Assembly: GCF_002214605.1 (NCBI RefSeq)
Contig: NZ_CP015193.1
Location: forward strand, 972,978-1,036,977
Direction: 5' to 3'
Origin: Thermococcus chitonophagus
GTDB taxonomy: Archaea > Methanobacteriota_B > Thermococci > Thermococcales > Thermococcaceae
DNA length: 64,000 nucleotides
The notes under the pieces were generated by a model. It searched no databases. It was given only the letters and a program-made list of their open reading frames with translations, and was not told the DNA's origin. Of the stretch, positions 1 to 9,433 are shown piece by piece. How positions within the stretch are numbered: position 1 is the first letter of the stretch; every line of letters starts with the position of its first letter. The position numbers were made by a program, and so were the translations under genes.

Positions 1-385
1 TCTAGCTGTTGAAGTCTACGTGGTTTTCAACCCCCTGATAAACGTCCTGAGCGCTACGGAGTACATAAAGAGATCCGCCATATACTCCCTTACTGGTGCC
101 CTCGTTTCCCTTCTTCTGTGGCTCTCCCTAATTCCGAGAATTTATGAGGTGGGAACATTCCTGGGGCTTTTGGCTGGATATTCAATTATATTCCTGCTCG
201 TTCTAGCCGAGACAAGAAGGAGGTTCGGGGTAAAAATTACATCAATAAGGCCCTTTGTATTGGCGATGCCCTTTCAGGCGATTTCAATAAAGCTCCCAGT
301 TCTGGGCTTAATTGCTTACTTACTCATAGAATATAAAGATTTGAGAAGAGCGGTCAGGCTTTTCCTCCGTGGTATAAAATCCTAA
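1..385 (+). CDS. Polysaccharide flippase (Wzx-like), C-terminal part, cut by window edge
   Basis: The reading frame is open to the left edge, so only the last ~128 residues are present. What remains has three or four hydrophobic membrane segments separated by short basic loops and ends in a basic tail (RRAVRLFLRGIKS). The pattern NPLINVLSA followed by paired helices is typical of the last helices of MATE/Wzx-type oligosaccharide flippases, which move lipid-linked sugars across the membrane. The family call rests on this short C-terminal stretch only. Its end overlaps by about 30 bases the end of the convergent phosphoesterase-like gene. Confidence 0.6.
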   Translation, partial: LAVEVYVVFNPLINVLSATEYIKRSAIYSLTGALVSLLLWLSLIPRIYEVGTFLGLLAGYSIIFLLVLAETRRRFGVKITSIRPFVLAMPFQAISIKLPVLGLIAYLLIEYKDLRRAVRLFLRGIKS

Positions 386-1112
386 TTATCTCATCTGGGA
401 GCTTCTCGTTCTTTATCCTATCCTCGATTATCTTCTTGTCGTAGTCGACCTCGACGAACTTCACCCTTAGGGTTTCGGCATCTATCAGGGCGAAGGTTGC
501 CTTGTGCTCCCTTGCTGGTGGGAAGCCCACGCTTCCGGGGCAGACGACCCTTCCGTACCTCGTCATTGCATCTACAGGATACCTCGGGCTTGCCACTATG
601 AGCATCTCGTACTCTTTAACTGGCCTCATTATTGCCTCGTAATAGCTCGTTGGCTGGTCTGGAAGCACTTCTCCATCGAAGGGGTTTATTGGGCTACCGT
701 AAACCCCGAATATCTCGTTGTCTCCTATCTTGTCCACGAGGTAAACCGGGAGATCCCTCAGGAACTCCCTACCCTCATGACCAAGCTTCTCCCACGTGTA
801 CTTGAGTGAAGCCTTGAGGTGCTTTGGTATCTCAAGCTTGTCTATATAATCCGGCCCCTCCGCGTGGGGATCACTCATGGCGATAAACTGGTCGTACTTA
901 CCCCTAATTATCTTCACCCTCTCGCTCTTCGCAAGATCCTTAATGGCATCTATAACCTCCCTAGGATAGGGGAATAGGCCGACTATGTTGCCCAGGATGT
1001 AGTACTTCTCGATCTCGTACCCTTCCTCCTTCATCTCCTCTATCTTCCCCAGGGCCGCCGTTAGGGCCGGAAGGTTTCCTGCTATGTTAGCGAGAACAGC
1101 CACGTACACCAT
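354..1112 (-). CDS. Degenerate calcineurin-like metallophosphoesterase (probable pseudoenzyme)
   Basis: 252 residues with the overall layout of the YfcE/ApaH-like phosphoesterase fold: an N-terminal DxHGN-type site, a GDxxG site, a GNHD site, and a C-terminal GHTH followed by NPGSVG. The metal ligands are gone: the first motif reads ANIAGN instead of DIHGN, the second LGNIVG instead of GDIVG, the third RGKYD instead of RGNHD, and GHTH is replaced around ASPRYP. The structural motif CPGSVGFP is kept. The reading frame is intact, so the protein is probably expressed but unlikely to be a metal-dependent phosphatase; a binding or regulatory role is inferred. Convergent with the flippase gene. Confidence 0.75.
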   Translation of the reverse strand: MVYVAVLANIAGNLPALTAALGKIEEMKEEGYEIEKYYILGNIVGLFPYPREVIDAIKDLAKSERVKIIRGKYDQFIAMSDPHAEGPDYIDKLEIPKHLKASLKYTWEKLGHEGREFLRDLPVYLVDKIGDNEIFGVYGSPINPFDGEVLPDQPTSYYEAIMRPVKEYEMLIVASPRYPVDAMTRYGRVVCPGSVGFPPAREHKATFALIDAETLRVKFVEVDYDKKIIEDRIKNEKLPDEIIRILYHGGKA

Positions 1113-1167
1113 CTTACCACCCCCTAGAACTTTTCTTTACCCAAATTAACTAAAATCCTTGAGGTAT

Positions 1168-3789
1168 TTAAACCTTTTGATTGAGAACCTTCTCCCATAT
1201 TTTGATCGCCATCCACTTGTCCAAGAATTCGTTGAAGGTTCCGCACTTGGGTGAATATATGCAGGCGGGACACCCGTCCTTGCATGGGCACTTGGCTATG
1301 TGCTCCTTACTCCTCACCATCAGCTTTTCAATGTTTTCGTATATTGGCCCTATTATTCCGGAACCCCCTTCGTTCCCATCATAAATGAACACCACCGGAA
1401 ACCCGTGATAGTCGTCGTAGCTGTAGCCTCCAAGCTCCCTGGAGTCAACGTGCGTTACAACCGGAGATATCTTTATCAGGTTGTGCTCTATCGCGTGGAG
1501 GCCCGAACCAATGCCGTCCTTGCTGTCTATCATCTTCTTTACGGCGAAGACGAACTCAGGATCTGCTATTCCAGAGTCTTTTGAGTGCTTAGCTATAATG
1601 CTCCTTATGTAGTGGGTAGTTGCCCCCAGGAGCGTTGGGAAGAGCATCTTTCTCGATAGCCTGTTGTAGAGGAACATGGCTAATTCGGGATCAACTTCCG
1701 AGGCCTTTGCGAAGAACTCCCTGAACTCCTCTACGGGAACTGATTCTATCTCCCTGGGGAACACGAGCCAGATTCCCTCGGTTTCGAACTCCCTAACGTA
1801 GGGAGAGTCGAATGTCACCCTAGCGAACTTCCACCAGTCCTCGAAGTAGGTAACGGAGTACTCAACCTCTCCCTTCAGTACTCCCTCTTCCCTTAACCTC
1901 TCAAGCCTCTCCACGTGCCTCTCAACGTCCCTCCCCTTGACGGCGTAGCCGGTGTACTCGTGCCTAACCCTAAGCCTTCCCATGAACACCTTGACGGGCC
2001 CTACGGACTTATCCCTATAGGTTTCTAGGATCTCTATGCTCTCAACCTTGCTAACGTTCGTCTCAAGATCCTCCTGCATTGGGATCTCGCGGGCGAATAC
2101 GAAGTGGAACTTCTCCCTCTTCACCTTGTCAACGGCCATGTAAAGTCTGCCCCTAGAGGGGTAGACCATCCCTGGGAGGAGGCTCCTGTGGAACTCGAGC
2201 TCGTCAACCTCCTCAACTATCATCTTCCTCTTCTTCAGGTAGTTTATGAACCTGAGAAGCTCAGTCCCGCTCCTCCTCATAAGCCCGGCCCTAACCCAGG
2301 GCTCATCCAAGACCAAGAAGAAGCTCTCATCGCTCGTCGTCCTTATCGAGGAGTAGTTAGCCGGCTTTCTTATCCTGACCTCATCCTTCCCAGTTATCGG
2401 GTTCTTCTGAACTTCAACTGCTCCCTCGCTCCTCAGCTCCTCAAAGGCCTTAAGCCAGTAGTCAGGAATCTCCTCAAGCTCAATGACGCCGAGCTCGGCC
2501 AGAAGGTAGTGAAGATGCTTTTTGGCTATCCTCTGATTGTTGAGATTTACCGGAATCCTCTCAACGAGTCCCTTCTCTATCCCCTCCACGAGCTCGTCGA
2601 AGTGCTCCTTGTAGTAGTAGTCGAGACCGTTCCTCCTCAGTATTATGGCATTTATTGCAACCCTGTTTGGATCCCTCCCAGCCCTTCCGAACCTCTGGAT
2701 TAAAGAGAATAAACCATCTGACGGAATTCCGTAGTTTATCACAGCGTCGAGATCGCCTATATCTATACCGAGCTCAAGGGCATTTGTCGTTAGCAGAACC
2801 TTGAGGTGGCCTTCCTTAAAGTCCCTCTCTATCATCCACCTCTCTTCCTTGGTTAGGGTTCCCTTGTAAGTGGTTATGCTGTCAAACACGTCAGAAAAGA
2901 GGAACATTCTCATTACCCTCTCGGTTCCCCTCCTTGAGTCAAAGAAGACTAGGGTTTTGATGCCCTCCCTCACTAGCCTTTCAACTATCTGCCTTATTAA
3001 TTGTTCACCAGTGAACCTCCTGGGCTCGAACATCACTATGTACCTCTTTGGACTCGGGCTTCCGGACCTAGTTACCTCCTCGAACTCCACCCCAAAGAAT
3101 TCCCTGGCGAACTCTCCTGGGTTCCTGAGGGTTGCAGATAAAGCCAGAATCTGAGGATTTGAGCTTAATCTCTTGAGCCTAAAGAACAGCCTTCTGAAGA
3201 CAAAGGCCACGTTCGTTCCAAAAACCCCCCTATACACGTGTAGTTCATCAACGACCAGCAGTTTGAGGTTCTTGAGCAACCACCTGTACTCCATCCACCT
3301 CGGCAAGATGTTGTGGTGGAGCATGTCTGGGGTCGTGAAGATGACGTTGGGCTTCTCCCTGAGTATCCTCCTCCTTTCGCTCCACTCCACGTCCCCGGTT
3401 AGTATTTCGGCCTTTACTGACCTGCCGGATACTTCCTTAAAGATTGCATTTTCGCGCCTGAACTTCTCCATTTGATTGTTTATCAAGGCTCGAGTCGGGT
3501 AGATCAGGAGAAAGGTTGAGGAGGGATCCTCAAGGAACTTGTCGAAGATGAACAGCCTGAATATCTCGCTCTTCCCGCTCGCGGTCGGAGTTGAAACTAC
3601 AACGTTCTTCCCCGCGTACAGCTTTTCGAGGGCCTTCACTTGGTGGGAATAAAGTCTAAACCCAAGCCTCTCAACTAGCTCGTTGACTTCCTCATGCCTA
3701 AACTTGAACTCCCCATACTCACCAAAGCGGGGAGGTATCTCGTGGACGTTGACTATCTCGCTCTCCAAGCCTTTGAATACCTCTATCAT
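1168..3789 (-). CDS. MrfA/Hrq1-like SF2 helicase with C-terminal zinc-binding (DUF1998/MZB) domain
   Basis: 873-residue DNA helicase. Motif I TPTASGKS lies near residues 67-74, motif II DELH near 181-184, motif III SAT near 218-220 and motif VI QRFGRAGR near 365-372. The last ~40 residues carry the cysteine cluster CPCKDGCPACIYSPKCG that ends DUF1998/MZB domains, as in bacterial MrfA (YprA) and eukaryotic Hrq1, which act in DNA crosslink or mitomycin-lesion repair. The function here is inferred from that family. Its start codon overlaps the stop of the upstream UPF0282 gene by 4 bases, so the two are likely co-transcribed and translationally coupled. Confidence 0.88.
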   Translation of the reverse strand: MIEVFKGLESEIVNVHEIPPRFGEYGEFKFRHEEVNELVERLGFRLYSHQVKALEKLYAGKNVVVSTPTASGKSEIFRLFIFDKFLEDPSSTFLLIYPTRALINNQMEKFRRENAIFKEVSGRSVKAEILTGDVEWSERRRILREKPNVIFTTPDMLHHNILPRWMEYRWLLKNLKLLVVDELHVYRGVFGTNVAFVFRRLFFRLKRLSSNPQILALSATLRNPGEFAREFFGVEFEEVTRSGSPSPKRYIVMFEPRRFTGEQLIRQIVERLVREGIKTLVFFDSRRGTERVMRMFLFSDVFDSITTYKGTLTKEERWMIERDFKEGHLKVLLTTNALELGIDIGDLDAVINYGIPSDGLFSLIQRFGRAGRDPNRVAINAIILRRNGLDYYYKEHFDELVEGIEKGLVERIPVNLNNQRIAKKHLHYLLAELGVIELEEIPDYWLKAFEELRSEGAVEVQKNPITGKDEVRIRKPANYSSIRTTSDESFFLVLDEPWVRAGLMRRSGTELLRFINYLKKRKMIVEEVDELEFHRSLLPGMVYPSRGRLYMAVDKVKREKFHFVFAREIPMQEDLETNVSKVESIEILETYRDKSVGPVKVFMGRLRVRHEYTGYAVKGRDVERHVERLERLREEGVLKGEVEYSVTYFEDWWKFARVTFDSPYVREFETEGIWLVFPREIESVPVEEFREFFAKASEVDPELAMFLYNRLSRKMLFPTLLGATTHYIRSIIAKHSKDSGIADPEFVFAVKKMIDSKDGIGSGLHAIEHNLIKISPVVTHVDSRELGGYSYDDYHGFPVVFIYDGNEGGSGIIGPIYENIEKLMVRSKEHIAKCPCKDGCPACIYSPKCGTFNEFLDKWMAIKIWEKVLNQKV

Positions 3790-4709
3790 TTCAGCTCCTT
3801 CAGGAATTTTTGAACGCCCTTAGGTAGTTCAACATCCTCTCCCTTTTCAAGCTTGTGCAGCTCCCTCCTGTAAGCTTCAAGGGGAGCACTTTCCTTCCCC
3901 AGGAACTCGGCGAAGGTTAACGGCCTCTTGTCGAGCTCTTCAAAGAACTTCTCGTAACCCTTATCCCTAACCACGTGGTGGTCTATTATCAGCTCGGCGT
4001 TGGTTTCGGCTATTATCCTGTTTATGTTCCTAATTCCTATGTCCCTGACGTTGCCCACCCTGTGCGTTAGGTACGTTGGAGGGCCTCCCGCGAATATAAC
4101 ATCAGGGTTCTTCTCGATAATCCATTCAATGGCCCTATCGTTTATAAGCTGGGTATCGCTCGCGTGCAGGACGGATTTTTTGCCGTCATCCACCAGCGTC
4201 ATCAGCACGAAACCTAGCTTCGACCCTTCCCTTCCGTGAGGCACCGGAGGAGAGAACTCTACGGTGAAGCCGCCGAAGTCAAAGGCCCTTGAGTCGGCAA
4301 ATTCTATTTTCTTTGCGATTGGATTTGCATTCTTCAAGAACTCGTGAGCCCTCTTCCTCTGGCTGTGGTTTATGTTCTCGGTCGGATGCTTTATCAGCAG
4401 AATCTTCCCCGTGTAGATTTCCTTAGCTTTTTCAACGGATGAGCTCTCATACAGGCCCTCAAAGAAGGGAGTGTGGTGGTCGTAGTGGTAGTGGGAGATA
4501 GTTATTATCTCAGTCCTTTTCGCGTATTCCTGAATCTTCTCCCTAGCTAACGCCAGGGCCTTCATCTCGGATTCTGCGGGCGGAAGGGAGTATCTTTTCG
4601 GCCCTAGGGCAACCCCAGGATCTATCAGAATTCCCGTTTTGCCCACCTTAAGGTAAAGGGCAAGGCTCCTAACTCCAAGGCTCTCCGATGCTAAGGGGAT
4701 TATCTTCAT
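3786..4709 (-). CDS. UPF0282 family metallo-beta-lactamase-fold hydrolase
   Basis: 307 residues of MBL fold with an HxHxDH signature near residues 73-78 (ISHYHYDH), a downstream HASDTQ segment and DHHVVRD near the C-terminus that can supply further metal ligands. The family (UPF0282) is conserved in archaea, and its substrate is unknown. It is the first gene of a two-gene unit with the MrfA-like helicase (4-base overlap), which hints at a nucleic-acid substrate, but that is only inference. Encoded just downstream of tRNA-Tyr on the same strand. Confidence 0.85.
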   Translation of the reverse strand: MKIIPLASESLGVRSLALYLKVGKTGILIDPGVALGPKRYSLPPAESEMKALALAREKIQEYAKRTEIITISHYHYDHHTPFFEGLYESSSVEKAKEIYTGKILLIKHPTENINHSQRKRAHEFLKNANPIAKKIEFADSRAFDFGGFTVEFSPPVPHGREGSKLGFVLMTLVDDGKKSVLHASDTQLINDRAIEWIIEKNPDVIFAGGPPTYLTHRVGNVRDIGIRNINRIIAETNAELIIDHHVVRDKGYEKFFEELDKRPLTFAEFLGKESAPLEAYRRELHKLEKGEDVELPKGVQKFLKELK

Positions 4710-4754
4710 ACTTTACCCTCCCGCCAGAATAAGGCCAAAAGAATAGAATTCTGG

Positions 4755-4832
4755 TGGTCCCGCGGCCCGGATTTGAACCGGGGACCTGCGGATCTACAGT
4801 CCGCCGCCACTACCAGGCTAGGCTACCGCGGG
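4755..4832 (-). tRNA. tRNA-Tyr (GUA)
   Basis: On the minus strand the acceptor CCCGCGG pairs with CCGCGGG. The anticodon stem GCGGA/TCCGC encloses the loop CTGTAGA (anticodon GTA), and the T arm CCCGG-TTCAAAT-CCGGG is canonical. CCA is encoded, and a second CCA follows directly. No intron is seen. A TATA/BRE element lies about 42 bases upstream. Confidence 0.95.
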
Positions 4833-4873
4833 ACCCTACTGTAAGCCCCAAATTGATCTCACCAAAAGTGGGT

Positions 4874-4888
4874 TTATAAACTTTTCGC
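4874..4888 (-). promoter_or_regulatory. BRE/TATA promoter of tRNA-Tyr
   Basis: Read on the minus strand the element is GCGAAAAGTTTATAA, which matches an archaeal BRE (GCGAAAA) plus TATA box. The identical 15-mer precedes tRNA-Leu at 37848-37862. Spacing puts transcription start close to the mature tRNA 5' end. Confidence 0.7.
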
Positions 4889-4923
4889 GGAGCGACTTAT
4901 AAACCCAGCTGAGAACTAGATTT

Positions 4924-5379
4924 ATGCAGTGCCCTTTCTGCACTCCAGAGCCGAGAAATCTCCTGTACGAGGACGGGCTGATAAGGATACTCGTTGACAG
5001 CTATCCCGCAAACAGGGGGCACCTGCTCGTAGTCCCAAAGAGGCACGTCACCAGAGTTGAGGATTTAACTTGGGAGGAGAAGCTTGCGATAATGAAAGGC
5101 GTGGAGAGGGCTATGGAAGCCTTGAAGGAAGTGCTATCGCCGGATGGCTTTAACGTTGGAATGAACATTGGAGGAGTAGCAGGCCAAACCGTCGAACACT
5201 TACACGTTCATGTGATTCCTAGGTACAGGGGTGACTGCAACTTCCCAAGGGGAGGGGTTAGGAAGGCCGTGCTTGACATTGAGGACGAAAACTTGGCAAA
5301 CAAGGAGAGGTGGGTAAGGAATAGGCTCAGCGAGTGGGAGATAGAAAGGCTGAGGGTGGCTATTAATGGATCTGAATAA
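4924..5379 (+). CDS. HIT family nucleotide hydrolase
   Basis: 151 residues. The histidine triad HLHVHVIPR is at about 92-100, and the N-terminal CPFC (residues 3-6) is the partial zinc site often seen in this branch. HIT proteins hydrolyse adenylated or diadenosine nucleotides such as Ap4A or AMP-lysine; the exact substrate cannot be read from the sequence. A TATA element (ACTTATAAACCC, near 4895-4905) sits about 25 bases before the ATG, implying a leaderless or very short leader transcript. The end overlaps the start of the following membrane protein by 14 bases. Confidence 0.9.
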   Translation: MQCPFCTPEPRNLLYEDGLIRILVDSYPANRGHLLVVPKRHVTRVEDLTWEEKLAIMKGVERAMEALKEVLSPDGFNVGMNIGGVAGQTVEHLHVHVIPRYRGDCNFPRGGVRKAVLDIEDENLANKERWVRNRLSEWEIERLRVAINGSE

Positions 5380-6337
5380 AATAGTGCTAGGTGTCGTAGC
5401 TGTAATCATAGTGTACCTGGCAATACTAACGATTATCCCATTTTTCTCGGCCCTATTCTTCGCGTTTGTAACCGCCTATGCCCTCGAACCAGTACACGTT
5501 AGGCTGTCCAGGAAAATTGGGGTTAGAAAGTCTGCCATTGCACTAACCCTGCTCATTCTCATGATAGCACTCGGAACCCTGCTCCTCCTCGTGTACACCC
5601 TCACTCCCGTGGTGGATCAAGCCTACCTGTACCTTTCAGATGCAGAAAAATTCATAAAAACAGTCCAGCTCCCAATAGGCTCAATTGAAGAGCTGACGAC
5701 TCAGGCGATAGAGAAGGGAAAGGAGTACCTTGTAAATCTAACGTTCTCCATTCCAAAGTATCTCCTCCAGACGGTTGTGTATCTAGCGTTCGTGTACTTC
5801 TTCTTAATAAAGAGGAACGCAATTCGCGAGTTGCTCGTGTTTGAAGATGAGAGGCTCAACAGAATAGTAGAGCGAGGAAACTTAACGCTCCAGGCACTCA
5901 TAAGGGCATGGCTCCTTCTCAACATAGCGAAGGGCTTTCTCATGACCCTTGGCTTCATAATGTTCAGGGTTTCAAACCTTCCAACGGCGATACTCGCTGG
6001 GATACTCACTATCCTCTTCTCCTTCGTTCCGTTGTTTGAGGGCTGGATGATATGGGTGGCGGGCAGCTTCTACCTCTTCAAGCAGGGGCACCTGCTCTCG
6101 GCCTTAGGCTTGGCAGTTTATGGAGCACTCCTGGTCTCTCCAACACCAGACTTCACGATAAGGCCAAAGCTGGTTGCCAGGGAAGCCAACTTTGATGAGA
6201 CTATAGTTTTGATAGGAATGATAGGCGGAACCTGGGGCCTTGGACTTAAAGGGCTCATAATAGGCCCAATAGTCCTCAATGTGGCAATAGAAATGCTGAA
6301 GGAGTGGAAGAAAATCACAAACCCTCCACGATCTTGA
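5366..6337 (+). CDS. AI-2E family transporter-like membrane protein (UPF0118)
   Basis: 323 residues with about eight hydrophobic helices: two at the N-terminus (IVLGVVAVIIVYLAIL), a central soluble stretch with a predicted amphipathic segment, and a compact C-terminal bundle with the conserved LSALGLAVYGALLVSPTPD region. This matches the UPF0118/AI-2E exporter-like family, whose substrates vary and are unknown in archaea. It starts inside the end of the HIT gene (14-base overlap), so the two are probably co-transcribed. Its end overlaps the convergent nicotinamidase by 23 bases. Confidence 0.85.
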   Translation: MDLNKIVLGVVAVIIVYLAILTIIPFFSALFFAFVTAYALEPVHVRLSRKIGVRKSAIALTLLILMIALGTLLLLVYTLTPVVDQAYLYLSDAEKFIKTVQLPIGSIEELTTQAIEKGKEYLVNLTFSIPKYLLQTVVYLAFVYFFLIKRNAIRELLVFEDERLNRIVERGNLTLQALIRAWLLLNIAKGFLMTLGFIMFRVSNLPTAILAGILTILFSFVPLFEGWMIWVAGSFYLFKQGHLLSALGLAVYGALLVSPTPDFTIRPKLVAREANFDETIVLIGMIGGTWGLGLKGLIIGPIVLNVAIEMLKEWKKITNPPRS

Positions 6338-6860
6338 CTCCTTTCTCCTCCATTTCCTTAAGCGCCTTCTCCTCACCTTCCGGAGTTATTCCCTTGACGG
6401 CATCCTTGAGCAGGTAGACCTCAAAGCCGTGCTTAACTGCATCAAGGGCCGTGGCCCTTACGCAGTACTCCGTAGCAACTCCACAGATATAAACCCTCTT
6501 CACGCCTTTCTCCTTAAGTATCCCCGCCAAGTTTGTCCCTTCAAATCCCGAATAAGCCTCCTTGTCGGGGTCAGTTGCCTTGGATATTATCACGGCATCC
6601 TCGGGCAAGTCAACAACAAATTCGGCCCCTGGGGTGTTCTGGACGCAGTGCTTAGGCCAAGGACCGCCCCTCTCCCTGAAGCTGATATGGTTCTCCGGGT
6701 GCCAGTCTCTAGTTGCGACTATAAGTGCGCCCTTTTCCCTGAACTTCTTTATGTACTCGTTCACCTTAGGTATTATCTTGTCCCCGTCAGGAACTGGTAA
6801 AGCCCCCCCGGGCATGAAATCCCTCTGCATGTCAACAATTATGAGTGCCTCCTCGGGCAT
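6315..6860 (-). CDS. Nicotinamidase / pyrazinamidase
   Basis: 181 residues from the chosen ATG; an upstream in-frame ATG would add four residues, but GGTGATC lies directly before the chosen start. The cysteine-hydrolase triad of archaeal nicotinamidase is visible: Asp10 (VDMQRDF), the Lys in IISKATDPD and the Cys in ATEYC. Zinc ligands are supplied by RDWHPENH and the later HC. The enzyme deamidates nicotinamide to nicotinate for NAD salvage, which fits with the NAD kinase encoded about 1 kb away. Very similar in sequence to the structurally studied P. horikoshii enzyme. Confidence 0.93.
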   Translation of the reverse strand: MPEEALIIVDMQRDFMPGGALPVPDGDKIIPKVNEYIKKFREKGALIVATRDWHPENHISFRERGGPWPKHCVQNTPGAEFVVDLPEDAVIISKATDPDKEAYSGFEGTNLAGILKEKGVKRVYICGVATEYCVRATALDAVKHGFEVYLLKDAVKGITPEGEEKALKEMEEKGVKIVEGL

Positions 6861-6969
6861 GCTGATCACCATGGTATAAATAAGCTGAAAGGAAAGTTAA
6901 GGTTTTGGTTGACAGTATGACCTCTGGATTGGCATCAACTTTTTAATTTTATCCATGTACCCTTAGCCC

Positions 6970-7932
6970 ATGAAGGAGGTTAAGGTATCTATTTTCGGGT
7001 TTGGTACCGTTGGCAGGGCTTTAGTTGAGATAGTGTCAGAGAATCCAGAGGTTGTTGGAGTTAAAATAAAGGTCGAATCAATAACCGATAGGAGCGGAAC
7101 CGTCTGGGGCGACTTTGACCCCCTTGAGGTTAAAGAAGTAAAGGAGAATGCAGGGAGAATAAGCGCTCTTGGGGACTATGAGGTGTACTCCTTCAAGCCC
7201 AAGGAGCTGATTGAAGAGGTAAAACCTGACATCTTGGTTGACGTAAGCAGCTGGGACGGAGCGTTCAGCATGTACGAAGTGGCCCTTAAGGAGAGGGTCA
7301 GCGTCGTTACAAGCAACAAGCCGCCAATAGCTGAGCACTACGATAAGCTTAGAGAGCTCGCGGAGGAGTCAAAAGCTGGAGTGTACTTTGAATCTACGGT
7401 TATGGCCGGAACTCCAATAATAGGCCTGCTCAGGGAGAACCTCTTAGGGGAGAATATAGAGGAGATACTGGCGGTTCTCAATGCCAGCACTACCTTCATC
7501 CTTACAAGGATGGAAAGTGGTAAGAGCTTTGAGGAAGCATTTGAGGAGGCAAAATCCTTAGGAGTTCTAGAGGAGGATCCATCAAAGGATATAGATGGAA
7601 TCGACGCATTTTACAAGGCGAAGATTCTCCACTGGGTCGCCTACGGAGAGCCTCCCGAGAAAACCGAGAGGGTTGGAATAAGGGAAGTTGAGGACGCCAA
7701 GAACGTGAGGTTAGTTGCTAGAGTTTCAAAGGGCGAGATAAGCGTTAAGCCAAGGAAACTTGAAGAGAACAGCCCTCTCCTTGTTTCAGGAGTTTACAAC
7801 GCCGCAATAATAAGAACGAACAACCTTGGAGAGCTCGTCCTCAAGGGGAAGGGTGGAGGAGGAAGGGTCACAGCCAGCGGCGTGTTCACGGACATAGTTA
7901 AAGCGGCCTTAAAGTTCCCGAGCCCCCGCTAG
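6970..7932 (+). CDS. hom: Homoserine dehydrogenase
   Basis: 320 residues. An N-terminal Rossmann fold (GFGTVGRA, about 10-17) is followed by the conserved substrate region [20 protein letters not shown]. It lacks a C-terminal ACT domain, as expected for the short archaeal form. It reduces aspartate semialdehyde to homoserine for threonine and methionine synthesis. A TATA-like tract (TTTTTAATTTTATCC) lies about 25 bases upstream of the ATG. The stop overlaps the convergent NAD kinase stop by 4 bases. Confidence 0.93.
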   Translation: MKEVKVSIFGFGTVGRALVEIVSENPEVVGVKIKVESITDRSGTVWGDFDPLEVKEVKENAGRISALGDYEVYSFKPKELIEEVKPDILVDVSSWDGAFSMYEVALKERVSVVTSNKPPIAEHYDKLRELAEESKAGVYFESTVMAGTPIIGLLRENLLGENIEEILAVLNASTTFILTRMESGKSFEEAFEEAKSLGVLEEDPSKDIDGIDAFYKAKILHWVAYGEPPEKTERVGIREVEDAKNVRLVARVSKGEISVKPRKLEENSPLLVSGVYNAAIIRTNNLGELVLKGKGGGGRVTASGVFTDIVKAALKFPSPR

Positions 7933-8762
7933 TGCCTCTCCTTTATCCTCATCGTATACTTTGGATAAATTTCCTTTGTGAACCTCACGAACTTTGTCTT
8001 TCTTGGACTCTTCTTGATCCTTATCTCAACGTCTGGAGGTAGATACTCGTAGTACTGGCCGTCTATTGCCATTACTATCTCTCTATCCGTCACTAGCCTT
8101 ACATCAACGGTAGAATTGCCGGGGACTATCATTGGGACTGAGGTCCTGGGGAGAGGAAGAAGAGGGACTATAATTATAGTATCGAGCCTTGGATCAACGA
8201 AAGGTCCGCCTGCTGACATGGCGTAGCCCGTAGATCCCGTAGGAGTTGATACAACCAGTCCATCGGCCCTCACTTCATCGGCAAGTCCTCCATCTATATA
8301 ATAGCGAAGGTGGATTATCTTCCCAGGAACTCCCGTTAATATTGCAACTTCGTTCAGTGCATCTGGAACCTTGTTCTCCCCGTTTATATACGTCCTCAGC
8401 TTTATCCTCTCGTCGATGTAGTAGTCACCCTCAAGCAGCCTGTTTATCGCGAAGAATGTTTCTGGAGGCTCAACTTCCGTGAGAAATCCAAGGGTACCCA
8501 TATTTATGCTTAAAATTGGGATGTCCTTCTTGGTCTTGTGTTCTATCCTCAGGATCGTCCCATCCCCACCTATAGCTATTATGAAATCCACGTCGAAATC
8601 CTCTAAAGGTATGACATCTTCTTTCTTGAAATGAGGGAAGTTTTCATATGTTTCAGAATCAACTACAACTTCATAACCACTAACCTTGAGAAAATCATAC
8701 ACCCTATACGCGAGCTTCAAAGCTTCTTCCTTGTCCCTCCTAGCGACTATCCCGAACTTCAT
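7929..8762 (-). CDS. nadK: NAD kinase (ATP/polyphosphate)
   Basis: 277 residues. GGDGT is at 65-69, followed by the NMGTLGFL segment and the conserved [18 protein letters not shown]-binding loop. It phosphorylates NAD to NADP in the cytoplasm. The length matches archaeal NadK. It is convergent with homoserine dehydrogenase, an NADP-linked enzyme, but they are not in one operon. Confidence 0.95.
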   Translation of the reverse strand: MKFGIVARRDKEEALKLAYRVYDFLKVSGYEVVVDSETYENFPHFKKEDVIPLEDFDVDFIIAIGGDGTILRIEHKTKKDIPILSINMGTLGFLTEVEPPETFFAINRLLEGDYYIDERIKLRTYINGENKVPDALNEVAILTGVPGKIIHLRYYIDGGLADEVRADGLVVSTPTGSTGYAMSAGGPFVDPRLDTIIIVPLLPLPRTSVPMIVPGNSTVDVRLVTDREIVMAIDGQYYEYLPPDVEIRIKKSPRKTKFVRFTKEIYPKYTMRIKERH

Positions 8763-8806
8763 AGAAATCGAAAGTTTTCCGAGGTTTGCATTTTTAACTT
8801 TAGTGC

Positions 8807-9433
8807 TTATCCATTGGAATAAACTACAACAAACTCCACGTTGCTGATGAAAATTACTACGAGACCTATTAGTCCAAGCTTTAATGCTGTGGAAACTATC
8901 CTCGGGTAAGGCCTCGGGAAGTCGTGGGTTGAAACCATAACCGTCCCCTCGTCCCAGATTAGAGCGTCCTTGGGCATCTTCATTAAAGTTAGGGCAACTA
9001 TTATGTCCCCAACCGAGCCTGCCGTATTAAGCACGAATATGAAGGCCCAGAAAAAGGAGTTGAATAGTTTAGCAAGGATCAGCGTGATTGGTGAGAGAAT
9101 AAAAAGGGGGGCTAAGGTAGCCTTAATGAAATCTCTAGCCTTGATCTTCATGTTAGTTGACACGTAAGGGGCAATATCTATCTTGGTCACCATTGCCACT
9201 CCAAACTTGACCCTTGCCCCAAGGAGCTTAAAGGCGACGGCGTGGAGACCCTCATGAAGGATCACTAAAACAGCGAGAGGTAAGAGGACATGCCTCAGCA
9301 CGTCAGAAATCGAGCTCATCTCAACTCCTACGTCACCTACTACTACCTGAGCAAGCTTCGCAGATAGGAAGAATAATATAAAATACAGAGAGATTATGTC
9401 CCATGTGTACTCCCTAAGATTCAGCTCTCCCAT
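8807..9433 (-). CDS. Membrane zincin-like putative metalloprotease (DUF3267-like)
   Basis: 208 residues. HEGLH in [15 protein letters not shown] is an HExxH zinc-protease signature inside a membrane segment. Four or five hydrophobic helices surround it, which resembles the DUF3267 putative zincin family; a site-2-protease-like role is possible but unproven. Its ATG follows directly after the TAA of the prenyl synthase (TAAATG), so both are likely transcribed together. Confidence 0.75.
   Translation of the reverse strand: MGELNLREYTWDIISLYFILFFLSAKLAQVVVGDVGVEMSSISDVLRHVLLPLAVLVILHEGLHAVAFKLLGARVKFGVAMVTKIDIAPYVSTNMKIKARDFIKATLAPLFILSPITLILAKLFNSFFWAFIFVLNTAGSVGDIIVALTLMKMPKDALIWDEGTVMVSTHDFPRPYPRIVSTALKLGLIGLVVIFISNVEFVVVYSNG

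Noticed and set aside
2104-2703. A 199-codon plus-strand frame inside the MrfA-like helicase
   Set aside because: Pure antisense shadow of a conserved gene; Pro/Leu-rich composition typical of reverse frames in Pyrococcus.
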